Source of the DNA: Lateolabrax maculatus
Lineage: Eukaryota; Chordata; Actinopteri; Acropomatiformes; Lateolabracidae
Assembly: GCA_031216445.1 (NCBI GenBank)
Contig: CM062204.1
Coordinates: 17,396,001-17,460,000 of the forward strand
Direction: 5' to 3'
Length of the DNA stretch: 64,000 bases
Below the pieces are notes generated by a model that did no database searches, was not told the origin of the DNA, and saw only the letters and a list, made by a program, of their open reading frames with translations. The translations under genes and the position numbers were made by a program. Shown here in pieces: positions 62,822 through 64,000 of the stretch; positions within the stretch are counted from its first letter, which is position 1, and every line of letters begins with the position of its first letter.

Positions 62822-62863
62822 ATGAGAGGGAGGTTGAAGTGGAGGGGGAGGATGAAGAATTAG
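62822..62863 (+). other. Candidate 42-nt in-frame exon in mgat5b intron 2
   Basis: A strong pyrimidine tract and acceptor (gtttcttttactgcag, ending 62821) and a good donor (gtaaag from 62864) bound 42 nt. The intron is phase 1, and in that phase the segment has no stop and adds exactly 14 residues, DEREVEVEGEDEEL. The host intron's phase is preserved, so codon 61 is completed normally. The segment is GAA/GAG-rich, as exonic splicing enhancers are. It would insert an acidic patch between Glu60 and residue 61 at the start of the lumenal stem. I know of no such insert in mammalian MGAT5B. It is unproven and may be a chance pseudo-exon. Confidence 0.3.
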
Positions 62864-63262
62864 GTAAAGGAGTAAGAACAGGGCATTAGTGTGTGAGGGA
62901 GAAGTAGATGGTGGAGGTGAAGTGGGGGAGAAATGGGTGGGGAGATGGAGGAGTGTGCACACGTAAACATGCATCATGTGTGAATTAATATGTATGTGTG
63001 TGTGTATCAGCTGGAGGTTATCATGTGTGCATTTTGTTAGTATTGTACAGCACAAGTATATCTCTTTAACCTGAGGAGCCCAGACAGACTGCAATGATGA
63101 TGTCATCTCGAGACAAATCGTGGAGCTGACAGTGAATAATGAGAAAAAAACAGACAGGACACTGTGACAGCACCCATGGTGAATTTACTGGGATATGACT
63201 ACATTTTCTGAGTCACAGCTGGAAGCCTTGCAATCAAATTATACTCACTAGGATGGAATATC

Positions 63263-63287
63263 AAAAAAAACAACAAAAAAAAAAAAA
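63263..63287. repeat. A-rich run
   Basis: Two A runs split by caac. Confidence 0.85.
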
Positions 63288-63451
63288 GATTATCAGCCCA
63301 CAGTTAATAAGCACTGATGAAACATCTCCATAATGTATCATAATCAATTCAAGTCTTGATTCTCTCATTTCCAACTTAGAAAGACTGTCAGAAATCACAA
63401 TTTTGTTTTGGGGTGGATTTTCCTGTTTAAGTAGCTGTCAGCCTGCCAATC

Positions 63452-63462
63452 TGTGTGCGTGT

Positions 63463-63520
<58 letters not shown>
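63452..63520. repeat. (GT)n microsatellite, long
   Basis: Pure GT from about 63465 to 63515, ending in gcgcgc. Confidence 0.97.
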
Positions 63521-63826
63521 TCCTGTGACAAAATGACATCGGTCTCCGGTTAATTTAGCTGTGTCAACTCCTATCCAGCAGGCCCTTCTGTCAGCATTCA
63601 TCAAACCACAAATGTTTTTTTCTCATGAATATGCAACCCCCCCAGCCAATCAAAACACCATCCTGTTCTGGAACATGATACCTCATGCACACAGAAGTGT
63701 GTGTGTTTAGTGTATGTTTATGTGTTCTCACATATGAGTAAGTCACTCATCTTGTGTTGTGTGCAGCTGCAACCATGATTGAGGAGACAATCGTGTAGAC
63801 ACGCATGCTGTGTTGCACGTACATGC

Positions 63827-63829
<3 letters not shown>

Positions 63830-63884
<55 letters not shown>
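63830..63884. repeat. (CA)n microsatellite, long
   Basis: Pure CA for about 55 bp, the reverse complement of the GT array 310 bp to its left. Confidence 0.97.
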
Positions 63885-63886
<2 letters not shown>

Positions 63887-64000
63887 TGATTGGCGGGCTC
63901 GCTGTAGAAGGGATTATAGTTAAGAGCTGTCTCACGAACCCACCACATATCAAATGATGGAGAGTTTGCTTCACGACAGTTTCATTTTCAAAGACAGAGC

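Larger units (their letters stand above)
43873..64000 (+). other. mgat5b: mgat5b intron 2 (5' 20 kb, continues beyond window)
   Basis: A phase-1 intron starting at the exon 2 donor. I searched for the next conserved coding exon (the stem segment beginning V-GG and containing RKMSD-LE) and did not find it. Apart from one 42-nt exon-like segment (62822-62863), I see only simple repeats, a probable interspersed repeat at 57160-57600 and otherwise unassigned AT-rich sequence. No nested gene on either strand is supported. Confidence 0.8.

Overview
This is vertebrate nuclear DNA, almost certainly from a ray-finned fish and probably a percomorph. The reasons are spliced coding exons with canonical GT/AG borders, a CpG-rich promoter in otherwise AT-rich sequence, dense CA/GT microsatellites, and decayed interspersed repeats of types I know from teleost genomes: a Ty3/Gypsy pol fragment, an L2/CR1-like LINE end, a Tc1-like transposase remnant, solo-LTR-like elements and small inverted-repeat elements. 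There are no prokaryotic features. Most translated open frames in the window are chance frames or low-complexity repeats.

The one gene I identify firmly is mgat5b (alpha-1,6-mannosylglycoprotein 6-beta-N-acetylglucosaminyltransferase B, GnT-Vb/GnT-IX), on the + strand. Its CpG-rich promoter and 5' leader lie at about 37.68-38.34 kb. Coding exon 1 is 38269-38336 and coding exon 2 is 43760-43872. Together they encode the first 60 residues: the short cytoplasmic tail, the Golgi signal anchor and the start of the lumenal stem. Intron 1 is about 5.4 kb. Intron 2 begins at 43873 and runs off the right edge, so the stem and catalytic exons lie outside the window.

Layout: 1-1.1 kb, decayed Gypsy element (minus strand). 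1.1-37.6 kb, gene-poor upstream DNA with four LTR-like insertions (about 2.45, 6.65, 10.44 and 25.2 kb), a teleost interspersed repeat (10.07 kb), a foldback element (12.98 kb), a LINE 3' end (13.46-14.19 kb), a Tc1-like remnant (29.6 kb) and three clustered GT arrays (29.9-31.1 kb). It also holds two unassigned minus-strand exon-like pieces: a possible terminal exon at 5.16-5.28 kb and an ankyrin-like piece at 37.0-37.1 kb. 37.7-64 kb, mgat5b promoter, exons and introns, with one inverted-repeat transposon in intron 1 and many microsatellites in intron 2.

The points most worth a second look are in mgat5b. Its leader contains three upstream open frames, the last of which ends in an ATGA overlap with the main start codon. 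A 42-nt, phase-matched, acidic exon-like segment sits deep in intron 2. A long UG repeat starts about 30 nt downstream of the exon 2 donor. I found no evidence of a wholly new biological system. All family calls are by eye and memory, with no database search.
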